A stretch of DNA of 8,393 bases from Lachnospiraceae bacterium (GCA_900770225.1 CAAGJU010000344.1:1-8393); one strand, 5' to 3'; positions 1 through 6,473 are shown, counted from the stretch's first letter. Notes: generated from the letters alone by a model not told the origin. Translations and numbers: made by a program.

Positions 1-49
1 GACACGCCCCTCAGCGAGGGCGTAGTGGGGCGAAGCCACATGAGAGCCC
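1..49. repeat. GC-rich palindromic repeat sequence at window edge
   Basis: This short stretch is GC-rich and full of small inverted repeats, for example CCCTC-agc-GAGGG near 7-19 and GTGG...CCAC near 25-39. It runs straight into the left arm of the larger inverted-repeat element. I see no coding signal in it. It probably belongs to an intergenic repeat that continues beyond the left edge of the window; that is inference. Confidence 0.35.
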
Positions 50-450
50 GAGCTGAGGGAGGATCGCGGGAGCGCGCAGCGCGTAGCGATCCGGTTATCA
101 TACTTATGACACCTATATCCTTATATACCACAATATCATGATCAGGCCATATATTTTTCTTATATTTGATTCTTATCTTTCACTTTTGCAGCAATATAAA
201 GTACACTTCGTGAGTTTCAATATCGTTATCGCGACGATTGCACCTCATTACACGTTTTACATGAGTGAGGATGAGGCTCACTGCTCGCGTAAAAAATCCT
301 GCAGGCCGCAAAGATGCAGGGCTTGCAGGATCTCACGTTTTTTTCGATGTCATATTCTGTTATTTACTGAAATTTTACTGACATTATGATATAGATGTCA
401 TAAGTATGATAGCCGGATTGCTGCGCGCTCTCGCGATCCTTTCTCAGCTC
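50..450. repeat. Inverted-repeat intergenic element (arms 50-110 and 397-450)
   Basis: The left arm (50-110) and right arm (397-450) are reverse complements at 49 of 54 aligned positions, plus a 7-nt insertion (GCGTAGC) in the left arm. Weaker similarity continues inward to about 122 and 385. The left arm itself folds, with GGATCGC at 61-67 pairing with GCGATCC at 86-92. The AT-rich core (about 111-396) holds no convincing gene, only a terminator. The right arm ends at 450 and overlaps the stop codon of ylqF. I found no target-site duplication. It may be a composite of two inverted extragenic repeats or a MITE-like element; the type is inferred. Confidence 0.7.
291..331 (-). terminator. Rho-independent terminator downstream of ylqF
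   Basis: On the minus strand ATCCTGCA (324-331) pairs perfectly with TGCAGGAT (296-303) across a 20-nt loop region that can pair further, and a run of six T (complement of 291-296) follows. It lies about 120 bp past the ylqF stop and is the likely end of the whole cluster's transcript. A T tract also lies at 338-344 on the plus strand, but six bases separate it from the stem, so plus-strand activity is less certain. Confidence 0.65.
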
Positions 451-1318
451 ATTCAGATTTTTTTATTCCTTCCGGCAGCTGATCCAGTGTAAAACGTCCG
501 AGTTTTCCGCTCCGGAATTCATCGGAGAGAACGCCGGCAGCACGCTCCGTAGAGACCTCACCGCCTTTGACGATGAAACCACGCTTTCTCGCGATCTCAG
601 CGAGGAGCTCTGCATCCTTCAGATCAGCGTCCTCTTCTATGTGATACCGGGCAGCCAGCGCTCCGGGATATCTGGTACGAAGAAAATGAATGATCTGCCA
701 GGCGAGTTCCTCGTCCTCGTAGACGTTATTGCTGATCGAGCCGATCATGGCCAGTTTTTCTCCGGCCTCCGGGTCATCAAACTTCGGCCACAGGATTCCC
801 GGCGTATCCATGAGATCAAGACCGCCGCTCAGGTGGATCCACTGTTTCCCACGCGTCACACCGGGCTTATCTCCCGTTTTTGCCATGGATTTACCGGCCA
901 GGGAATTGATGAAGGTTGATTTTCCCACATTCGGTATGCCGCAGACCATGGCGCGGATCGTTCTGTTTTTAATGCCTCGTCTGGCATCCCGTTCGCGTTT
1001 TTCACGGCATGCCGCTTCCGCCAGAGGCCGTATCCGTTTCAATGAGGCCTTCTGTCTGGTATCAGCAGCGAGCACCTGCATGCCCAGACTGCGGTAATAA
1101 GCTATCCAGGCCTTCGTTCCTGCTTCATCCGCGAGATCCGACTTTGTCAGAATCAGCAGACGTCCCTTGCCATTTCCCATCTGCTGAATATCCGGATTCC
1201 AGCCTGACAGCGGCACACGGGCGTCTACCAGCTCTATGATCATATCCACCAGTTTCAGATCTTCCTGCATCTGGCGTTTCGCCCGGGTCATATGTCCCGG
1301 ATACCACTGTATATCCAT
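449..1318 (-). CDS. rbgA: Ribosome biogenesis GTPase A (RbgA/YlqF)
   Basis: RbgA is a cytoplasmic, circularly permuted GTPase that acts late in 50S subunit assembly. The 289-residue protein, close to the usual ~280, shows permuted G motifs: G4 TKSD (58-61) comes before the P-loop GIPNVGKST (127-135), followed by the G2 region KPGVTRG (151-157) and G3 DTPG (171-174). The start motif MDIQWYPGHM is family-typical. I chose the ATG at 1318 because it matches family N-termini and has GGAG 7 nt upstream; an upstream GTG at 1354 would add 12 atypical residues. It follows lepB by 52 bp and is probably co-transcribed. The C-terminal third is the helical RNA-binding region of the family. The stop codon overlaps the right arm of the 50-450 inverted repeat. 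Confidence 0.96.
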   Translation of the reverse strand: MDIQWYPGHMTRAKRQMQEDLKLVDMIIELVDARVPLSGWNPDIQQMGNGKGRLLILTKSDLADEAGTKAWIAYYRSLGMQVLAADTRQKASLKRIRPLAEAACREKRERDARRGIKNRTIRAMVCGIPNVGKSTFINSLAGKSMAKTGDKPGVTRGKQWIHLSGGLDLMDTPGILWPKFDDPEAGEKLAMIGSISNNVYEDEELAWQIIHFLRTRYPGALAARYHIEEDADLKDAELLAEIARKRGFIVKGGEVSTERAAGVLSDEFRSGKLGRFTLDQLPEGIKKSE

Positions 1319-1370
1319 ATTCTTCTCCACTTCGATATTAACTGGTCTTACCACATTGTTTTCAGCAGGT

Positions 1371-2069
1371 TTAATGGAAGGTCAGTGCTGACGGAACACG
1401 AAGCCATATTTTTCCGTTGATCTCGTCTTCTGTCACGTTTCCTATGGACGCGGAACGGCTGTCCTCACTTCCGTTTCGGTTATCTCCCAGGACAAAATAC
1501 TCGTTATCTGTCAGCGTAACCGGATCTGCTGCAAGGCCGGCATTCAGTATCGTCGGACAGTCATCACCCACATAGGTCTGGCCGTTTATTTTTACCTGGC
1601 CGTCCTCGATCTGGATGGTCTCACCCGGAAGTCCGATCACTCTCTTCACATGGAGGCAGGAACCGTTGTCGCTCTCCGTCCGGAAAACGATGATGTCCCC
1701 TCTTTTTGGCGAAGAGATATGGTAGATGATCGAATTGATCAGGTATGTGTCACCGCTCGAGATCGCAGGCTCCATGGAGCTGTCGCTGATCTTTACTTCT
1801 TTGCCGAACGCCCTGGCGCAAAAATAAGCGACCAGAACCGTCAGCAGAATGGCCATCAGCCAGAGAAATGCCTTCACCAGGCGGGAAACGGATGCTCTCG
1901 TGCGTCCCTTATGTCTGGCGGCGTATTCCTCTTCCCTGCGTTTTTCTTCTGCCAGGCGCTCATTCTCGGAGTCTTCCCACGCCTTCATCTGCTCAAGCTC
2001 GATCTGTTCTACCGTTTTCGGATATGACCGCTTGCTTTTCTGATTTCCGGAAAGCGAATTTTCCGACAT
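1371..2069 (-). CDS. lepB: Type I signal peptidase
   Basis: This membrane serine protease removes signal peptides from exported proteins. The 232-residue product has one transmembrane segment (about 66-87), then catalytic box SSMEP with nucleophile Ser98, the general-base box VKRVIGLPGE with Lys142, and GDNRNGSEDSR (195-205). The Ser-Lys spacing and box order fit the Gram-positive SipS type. The ATG at 2069 is chosen because a near-perfect GGAGGTGATC lies just upstream (2072-2081); the frame runs on further but without family similarity. Residues 1-63 form an unusually long, highly charged cytoplasmic extension, Glu/Lys/Arg-rich from about 20 to 56 and likely helical or coiled coil; SipS-type enzymes usually have far fewer residues before the membrane. 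Box B reads MEPA where Thr is more common. It lies downstream of a terminator that follows rplS. Confidence 0.95.
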   Translation of the reverse strand: MSENSLSGNQKSKRSYPKTVEQIELEQMKAWEDSENERLAEEKRREEEYAARHKGRTRASVSRLVKAFLWLMAILLTVLVAYFCARAFGKEVKISDSSMEPAISSGDTYLINSIIYHISSPKRGDIIVFRTESDNGSCLHVKRVIGLPGETIQIEDGQVKINGQTYVGDDCPTILNAGLAADPVTLTDNEYFVLGDNRNGSEDSRSASIGNVTEDEINGKIWLRVPSALTFH

Positions 2070-2114
2070 TTGATCACCTCCGCTTACCAGTGAATGACTT
2101 TCAATACAGTAACG

Positions 2115-2143
2115 AAAAAGGAGGTTCAGATACCTGAGCCCCC
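2115..2143 (-). terminator. Rho-independent terminator between rplS and lepB
   Basis: On the minus strand GGGGGCTCAG (2134-2143) pairs with CTGAACCTCC (2120-2129) around a GTAT loop, with one mismatch and one G-T pair. A TTTTT tract (2115-2119) follows at once. This is a typical intrinsic terminator, about 50 bp after the rplS stop and 46 bp before the lepB start. I see no convincing promoter between it and lepB, so lepB and ylqF probably depend on partial read-through or on a promoter I did not recognise. Confidence 0.8.
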
Positions 2144-2192
2144 TGCTTGTCCAAAACATCGTCATGCTCAGCGGATTACGCTGAAACACGTC

Positions 2193-2540
2193 TTATTTTA
2201 CAACTGCTTTTACCTTTGCTGCCTTGCCGACACGATCTCTCAGGTAATTCAGTTTTGCACGTCTTGCCTTACCCTGACGGATGATCTCTACCTTCTCTAC
2301 GTTCGGAGAATGGATCGGCCATGTCTTCTCAACGCCTACGCCGTTGGAAATCTTACGAACGGTGAAGGTTGCGCGGTTGCTGCCGCCCTGCTTCTTCAGA
2401 ACGATGCCCTCGAAAACCTGTGTTCTCTCACGGGTACCCTCTTTGATCTTGTTGTACACACGTACGGTGTCACCAACACGGAACTCCGGAGCCTCAGCCT
2501 TCATCTGCTCCTGCTCGATTTTTTTGATAATGTCGTTCAT
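2193..2540 (-). CDS. rplS: 50S ribosomal protein L19
   Basis: L19 is a structural protein of the large ribosomal subunit, at the interface with the 30S subunit. The 115-residue product has exactly the usual length. Recognisable family segments are FRVGDTVRVY (20-29), FEGIVLKKQG (43-52), the VEKTWPIHSP stretch (70-79) and the basic tail ending RRAKLNYLRDRVGKAAK. The ATG at 2540 is chosen because AAAGGAG lies 8 nt upstream and the product starts MNDIIKKIEQEQ as in homologues; the frame is open further upstream but that part lies in the leader. The gene has its own promoter (2644-2672) and a structured leader, and is followed by an intrinsic terminator, so it can be a transcription unit on its own as well as part of read-through from trmD. 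Confidence 0.98.
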   Translation of the reverse strand: MNDIIKKIEQEQMKAEAPEFRVGDTVRVYNKIKEGTRERTQVFEGIVLKKQGGSNRATFTVRKISNGVGVEKTWPIHSPNVEKVEIIRQGKARRAKLNYLRDRVGKAAKVKAVVK

Positions 2541-2637
2541 TTCTATCTCTCCTTTATATAAAAACATAACGGATGTTCTTATCACCGATAAACGTGACAG
2601 CGGACCATCACTGCAGACTGTCTACCCGCCCGCAGAC
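2541..2637 (-). ncRNA. Candidate L19 (rplS) ribosomal-protein leader
   Basis: About 97 nt of untranslated leader separate the predicted start of transcription from the rplS ATG. On the minus strand it contains TGTCAC...GTGATA (a six-pair stem including one G-T pair, loop GTTTATCG) and other short complementary blocks such as CATCCG. A leader of the L19_leader class (Rfam) is known ahead of rplS in low-GC Gram-positives and is proposed to be autoregulatory. Assigning this sequence to that class rests on position, size and folding only; I could not run a covariance search. Confidence 0.5.
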
Positions 2638-2643
2638 TTTGAA

Positions 2644-2672
2644 AGTATAGCACATCACTCCATTGGATACAA
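2644..2672 (-). promoter_or_regulatory. Sigma-A type promoter for rplS
   Basis: On the minus strand TTGTAT (2667-2672, 4 of 6 to TTGACA) and TATACT (2644-2649, 5 of 6 to TATAAT) are separated by exactly 17 bp. An extended TG motif precedes the -10 (TGCTATACT). Transcription would start near 2637, about 97 nt before the rplS start codon. It sits between trmD and rplS and allows L19 to be made independently of the upstream genes. Confidence 0.65.
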
Positions 2673-2673
2673 G

Positions 2674-2747
2674 CACTTTCTGCATCTGTTCGATCCGTAT
2701 TTTCTGCATCTGCTCATTTCGGTACTTTCTGCACCTGCTTATTTCAG
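2674..2747. repeat. Three-copy ~25-bp tandem repeat upstream of rplS promoter
   Basis: Three direct repeats lie at 2674-2697 (24 bp), 2698-2722 (25 bp) and 2723-2747 (25 bp). The shared plus-strand core is TTTCTGCAyCTG; the remainder is degenerate. The array ends one base from the -35 element of the rplS promoter on its upstream side. It could be a set of regulator sites or a neutral intergenic duplication. Confidence 0.75.
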
Positions 2748-2805
2748 AATTCAAAAAGAACGAAATATTATCTCATACTTCAAAGCTTTTTAGCTTCAAA
2801 CGAAC

Positions 2806-3990
2806 TTAGTCAGCAGTCTCCGCATCCAGTTTCTCCCGAAGCTCCACCGCCATCCCGGCGATCTCCCCGTCCGGGGTGTCAGCGTCTGCGGATGCGAGCG
2901 TGACGACACGGAAGCCCTTCCGGTTCAGCATCATTTCCATGCGCACGGGAGCCATATCCCAGTCTTCGCCCTCATTCATGAACAGGTCGACTTCCTCAGC
3001 CTCGCCCGAAGGGCGGCAGGTATCGGCCTCACGTTCCTTCTCTTCCTGCCACGGATTCGTCGTATCACTCACCAGCAGGATCACAGCTCTGCTCTGATCA
3101 CCGCTGACGGATCGGAAACGCGCTTCGTCCATGGCATCCGGCGTCAGAGCAAAAATAACGAGGTCCTCCGGACCAAATTTTCTTCCCGACTTCTGAAGCT
3201 TCCGCCTGTCAAAATCCATGAAATCGCCGTAACGGGTTACGGCATCCGTATATTTTTTACCGAGTACGGCAGCTGTGTCGCCGCCGCCTGTGATGCAGGT
3301 CACATGCAGATTTTTTTTCATCAGGTCAGGACGCCTTTCCTTCGTTCGCTTCAGAGATTCCTGATATCTCCACTTCTCCACAGCCGTGTGATCACCGGAG
3401 AGAAGCACCGCGGGAACTTTTTCACCGCGCCACTCAACCGGTCTTGTGTACTGCGGATATTCCAGCAGATTGTCCTGCAGCGATTCAAACCGCGCCGAAT
3501 CATCATTGGGAAGTACGCCGGGCACAAACCGGGAAACCACGTCGATCACGACAGCAGCCCCCAGCTCTCCACCGGTCATTACGTAATCGCCGATGGACAG
3601 ATATTCATCAACGCACGCATCGAGCGCGCGCTCGTCGATCCCTTCATAATGACCGCAGAGAAGGATCAGGCTTTTCTCCCTGGCGAGCTCTTCCGCCTTC
3701 GGCTGCGTGAGCACCTTTGCCTGCGGGGTGAGGTAGATTACCTTCGTCTGTCCGCCGGAGGCCTCTTTGGCCGCCTCAACAGCGCGCACAACCGGTTCCG
3801 CCTGCATGACCATGCCTGCACCGCCGCCATAGGGATAGTCGTCCACTCTGCCGTCTGCTCTCTCGGCATAATCGCGGATATTGACGGAATGCAGCCGGAG
3901 AATGCCTTTTTTTACTGCACGTCCCGTAATACTTGTGTTGACGATCGTATCAATCAGATCCGGAAAAAGTGTTAGTACATACCAGTCCAT
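2806..3990 (-). CDS. trmD: tRNA (guanine-37-N1)-methyltransferase with C-terminal extension
   Basis: TrmD transfers a methyl group from S-adenosylmethionine to N1 of G37 next to the anticodon, preventing frameshifts. Residues 1-225 are a complete TrmD: YGGGAGMVM (54-62), the knot segment LLCGHYEGIDERA with Glu116, SIGDYVMTGGELG (132-144), SRFVPG with Arg154, and YPQYTRP (178-184). Numbering matches E. coli TrmD without gaps here; position 169, the catalytic Asp of E. coli, reads Glu. Family members usually end near 240-260 residues; this one has 394. The extra region (about 229-394) is hydrophobic/charged alternating, Rossmann-like in its first half (VTCITGGGDTAAV), with an acidic stretch around 329-345. 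I do not recognise it. The ATG at 3990 starts the typical MDWYVLTLFP and lies 15 bp after the stop of the previous gene, with only a weak GGGG upstream, suggesting translational coupling. Confidence 0.95.
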   Translation of the reverse strand: MDWYVLTLFPDLIDTIVNTSITGRAVKKGILRLHSVNIRDYAERADGRVDDYPYGGGAGMVMQAEPVVRAVEAAKEASGGQTKVIYLTPQAKVLTQPKAEELAREKSLILLCGHYEGIDERALDACVDEYLSIGDYVMTGGELGAAVVIDVVSRFVPGVLPNDDSARFESLQDNLLEYPQYTRPVEWRGEKVPAVLLSGDHTAVEKWRYQESLKRTKERRPDLMKKNLHVTCITGGGDTAAVLGKKYTDAVTRYGDFMDFDRRKLQKSGRKFGPEDLVIFALTPDAMDEARFRSVSGDQSRAVILLVSDTTNPWQEEKEREADTCRPSGEAEEVDLFMNEGEDWDMAPVRMEMMLNRKGFRVVTLASADADTPDGEIAGMAVELREKLDAETAD

Positions 3991-4005
3991 GAGAGGTCCC
4001 CGCTT

Positions 4006-5019
4006 TCATCGGAAGCTGGATGATCCGGAATCGCTGTTAATATAGGTGTTCATATACTGTTCCAGTTCCTTCATGAAGGCAGGATCCGACATCAGCCGGG
4101 CTGCAGCTATATAGGCAATGATCCAGAACACAAGCAGAATAATACCGAGCACGAGACCGATGATCGCGAAAACTTTAAACCGGGATGCATAAGCCATGGG
4201 ATTTTTTCTGATCTGCATCAGAGCCGCGATGCCCATGACAATGGCAAGCACACAGGGAATAAAGAAAAATTCACCGAACGGAATGGACAGCAGTCCGAAG
4301 ATAAAAGCCGCTACAGCGAGGCCGCAGGACTGTGCATCACTGCGGTTCGGGTAGTTACCGTAGCCATAGTCGCCACCCGGATAGCCGCCATTCGGATACC
4401 CCCCATAATTTCCGCCGTTGCTTCCGCTATTCGGATTACCGCCATAATTGCCATCGTAGTTTCCGAAACTGGAAGAGCTGCCATTACCGCCGGCAGCATC
4501 CTGACCCTGATTCCAGCCCACGCCATAGCCTGACCCGTTCTGGCCATATCCATTACTGTTTCCGTAACCCGGATTCCGGTTATCCCAGCCGTTATTGCCT
4601 GAAGACCCGTTCCAGCCATTGTTCTGGCCGTTATTACCGGAAGCTCCGTTCCAGCCATTGTCCTGTCCGTTGCTTCCGTAGCTTCCGTTCTCAGTACCGG
4701 TATTCTGTCCATTCGCGTTATTTCCCTGCGCATAGTTTCCGGACTGAAAATTTCCACCGGCAGACGGATTGCTCTGCTGTCTGTCAAGATCCTCCAGCGG
4801 ATGCCACTGACCGAACTGCCAGTATCCCTGCGCCTGTCCGGAAGCATCTGTGTTTCCACCGTTATTTCCGGAGACATCGGATGCCGATGACGTCTGCGTT
4901 CCGTTTTCTCCGTTTTTTCCCTGATCCTGTGCATCCATACCGGGAACCGGGCGTCCACAGTTGCTGCAGGCCTTTGCATCATCAGGAAGTTCTGCACCGC
5001 AGTATATACATTTCTTCAT
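4006..5019 (-). CDS. Zinc-ribbon, low-complexity, DUF4190-type membrane protein
   Basis: Function unknown. The 337-residue product has three parts. Residues 4-21 form a zinc ribbon, CIYC and CSNC, with four cysteines at 4, 7, 18 and 21. Residues about 30-227 are a low-complexity linker rich in Gly, Asn, Ser, Gln, Tyr and Trp, with internal repeats such as GQNNGWNGSSGNNGW. Residues about 232-307 contain three hydrophobic segments (232-248, 251-270, 282-307) with the pattern of DUF4190-like membrane domains. A short polar tail follows. No signal peptide is seen, so the zinc ribbon is probably cytoplasmic. The ATG at 5019 starts directly before the ribbon (MKKCIYCG) with GGAGG 8 nt upstream; the open frame upstream of it lacks similarity. 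The gene interrupts the usual rimM-trmD adjacency and ends 15 bp before trmD, so it is co-transcribed with it. Confidence 0.85.
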   Translation of the reverse strand: MKKCIYCGAELPDDAKACSNCGRPVPGMDAQDQGKNGENGTQTSSASDVSGNNGGNTDASGQAQGYWQFGQWHPLEDLDRQQSNPSAGGNFQSGNYAQGNNANGQNTGTENGSYGSNGQDNGWNGASGNNGQNNGWNGSSGNNGWDNRNPGYGNSNGYGQNGSGYGVGWNQGQDAAGGNGSSSSFGNYDGNYGGNPNSGSNGGNYGGYPNGGYPGGDYGYGNYPNRSDAQSCGLAVAAFIFGLLSIPFGEFFFIPCVLAIVMGIAALMQIRKNPMAYASRFKVFAIIGLVLGIILLVFWIIAYIAAARLMSDPAFMKELEQYMNTYINSDSGSSSFR

Positions 5020-5164
5020 CTGTTCTGCCTCCGTTATCATCCTTCGAACCGAAAAATGCACTGTCACATCATCCGGTCCGCTTATCTTCATATCTATCCG
5101 TCAGCTCGAACTGGCTATATCCCATCCACCTGATCGGTTTCCTGTATCATCTGCCAGACCGAAT

Positions 5165-5707
5165 TTATATTTTTCTGTCCGACTGGCCTGTTTTCTTCTC
5201 GTCAATTAACCCGGGTAGCAGATGCACCTTCATCTGCCCTGCCTCGACGTTAACGCTCATGATACACGCTTTAATTGCCGGAATCAACACTTCCCCGTAT
5301 GCGTCTGTCTGAACCGCATATACGTCATTTGCGCCCGTACTGATCACATCCGTAAGCTTTCCGAATGCCTTTCCGTCATCCGTAAACACCTGCATGCCGA
5401 TCAGATCCGCGATATAGTATTCGTTTTCTTCAAGCGGAACCCCCTTTTCCCGCGGCACATACAGGCTGCATCCGCGGCAGAGCTGTGCGTCATCCATGGT
5501 CTCGATGCCGGAAAGCTTCAGAATGACCATGTTTTTGATGTACTTGACGGATTCCACAGCATGCGTCTCTCTGCCGCTTTTCCGTTCAAGAATCACCTCG
5601 TCGAGATCGTCGAAGCGGCCGGGGTCATCCGTTGTCGGAAAAATGCGCAGCTCACCATGCACGCCGTGCGGAGCGGTGACAGCACCGATTTTCAGAAATT
5701 TTTCCAT
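5165..5707 (-). CDS. rimM: Ribosome maturation factor RimM
   Basis: RimM helps mature the head of the 30S subunit and binds ribosomal protein S19. The 180-residue product matches the usual ~170-180 length. The N-terminal RimM barrel begins FLKIGAVTAPHGVHGELRI (4-22), the family hallmark, and runs to about residue 88; a C-terminal PRC-barrel-like domain (about 94-166) has YYIADLIGMQV and GANDVYAV. The last 12 residues are a charged tail of no clear role. The ATG at 5707 is the family start, with GGAAGGA a few bases upstream. A 262-bp gap containing a strong stem-loop separates it from khpA, and 145 bp separate it from the zinc-ribbon gene; neither gap holds a gene I can support. I saw no clear promoter in the khpA-rimM gap downstream of the stem-loop. 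Confidence 0.96.
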   Translation of the reverse strand: MEKFLKIGAVTAPHGVHGELRIFPTTDDPGRFDDLDEVILERKSGRETHAVESVKYIKNMVILKLSGIETMDDAQLCRGCSLYVPREKGVPLEENEYYIADLIGMQVFTDDGKAFGKLTDVISTGANDVYAVQTDAYGEVLIPAIKACIMSVNVEAGQMKVHLLPGLIDEKKTGQSDRKI

Positions 5708-5846
5708 GGGTATTCCTTCCCGCTGAATGCAGTATCACTCTGTTCGCGTAAATCAGGCCAGCCATATGCTTTCAGTGCGCATACGAATATGTATGTGGCA
5801 TTGTCTGCCGCCTGTACGCACTTCATTCATGCGTCCTTACTTATAC

Positions 5847-5925
5847 AAAAAACGCTGCGAAGCAGTTCCCGCACTGCCGATCGATCATCAGCTTCCTGTG
5901 CGCAGACTCCACATCCGCAGCGTTT
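5847..5925 (-). terminator. Long-stem structured terminator or leader between khpA and rimM
   Basis: On the minus strand AAACGCTGCG (5916-5925) pairs perfectly with CGCAGCGTTT (5850-5859), enclosing 56 nt. Within it GCAGT-gcggga-ACTGC forms a further hairpin and GATCGATC is self-complementary. The closing stem ends in six T (5847-5852). A large branched structure with a T tract could be an intrinsic terminator after khpA, or a regulated one ahead of rimM. A smaller hairpin, ACGCA...TGCGT, follows near 5816-5834. Confidence 0.55.
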
Positions 5926-5970
5926 ACACAAATCCCATTGTTGCCATACAGTGTCGCACCGCACAGCCTG

Positions 5971-6204
5971 TTACTCTACGATTTCTACCGTGACCCTTTT
6001 GTCAATCCTTGTGGATGCAGCCTTCACTACAGAGCGGATTGCTTTTGCGATTCTTCCCTGACGGCCGATCACTCTTCCCATGTCTCCCGGCGCCACCTTC
6101 AGCTCTATGGTGATCTCATCGCCGTTCTCGACCTGGTTAACAACCACCTGGTCCGGTTCATCCACAAGGGCTCTGGCGATCACTTCTACCAGCTCCCTGA
6201 TCAT
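5971..6204 (-). CDS. khpA: KH-domain RNA-binding protein KhpA (YlqC)
   Basis: KhpA is a small cytoplasmic single-KH-domain protein; in streptococci it partners with KhpB and affects cell elongation and division through RNA binding. The 77 residues match family length and are almost wholly the KH fold. The GxxG loop is IGRQGR (46-51), preceded by VAPGDMGRV and followed by the helix IAKAIRSVVKAA. The N-terminus MIRELVEVIARALVDEPD is typical. The ATG at 6204 has GGAGG 7 nt upstream. It starts 23 bp after rpsP ends, and the two are surely co-transcribed, as in most Firmicutes. Confidence 0.95.
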   Translation of the reverse strand: MIRELVEVIARALVDEPDQVVVNQVENGDEITIELKVAPGDMGRVIGRQGRIAKAIRSVVKAASTRIDKRVTVEIVE

Positions 6205-6227
6205 AACAGCACCTCCGGTTTCGTCGG

Positions 6228-6473
6228 TTATTTTTCGATACCAGCTGCCTTGAAGATCTTTCCAACCACTGCGGTCGGCTGTGCTCCGTTGTTAAGCCAC
6301 TTCTTTGCAGACTCCTCGTTTACCTTGAATGTGCTGGGCTCGGTGTTCGGATCATAGGTTCCGATCTCCTCGATAAAACGGCCATCGCGCGGTGAATTAG
6401 CGTCTGCTACGATGATTCTGTATGCCGGTGCTTTTTTCTTACCAACTCTTCTTAAACGAATCTTTACTGCCAT
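6228..6473 (-). CDS. rpsP: 30S ribosomal protein S16
   Basis: S16 is a structural protein of the small ribosomal subunit, needed for stable 30S assembly. The 81-residue product matches the usual ~80-90. Family segments are MAVKIRLRRVGKKKAPAYRI at the start, the DANSPRDGRFIEEIGTYDP block (24-42) and AKKWLNNGAQPT (61-72). The ATG at 6473 is chosen over an in-frame ATG five codons upstream because it gives the universal MAVKIRL start and has a strong GGAGGAA 8 nt upstream. It is separated from ffh by a 188-bp gap with tandem repeats and a stem-loop, and followed closely by khpA. Confidence 0.98.
   Translation of the reverse strand: MAVKIRLRRVGKKKAPAYRIIVADANSPRDGRFIEEIGTYDPNTEPSTFKVNEESAKKWLNNGAQPTAVVGKIFKAAGIEK

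Noticed and set aside
166..200. Plus-strand promoter TTGATT...TATAAA in the element core
   Set aside because: The spacer is 23 bp and no gene follows.
138..389. Plus-strand open frame of 83 codons in the inverted-repeat core
   Set aside because: No ribosome site precedes its ATG, the composition is erratic, and it runs through the terminator hairpin and AT-rich core.
4332..5312. Long plus-strand frame (326 codons) opposite the zinc-ribbon gene
   Set aside because: It is antisense to a low-complexity coding region whose repetitive codons keep the opposite frame open; its product has no recognisable domain and it overlaps rimM.
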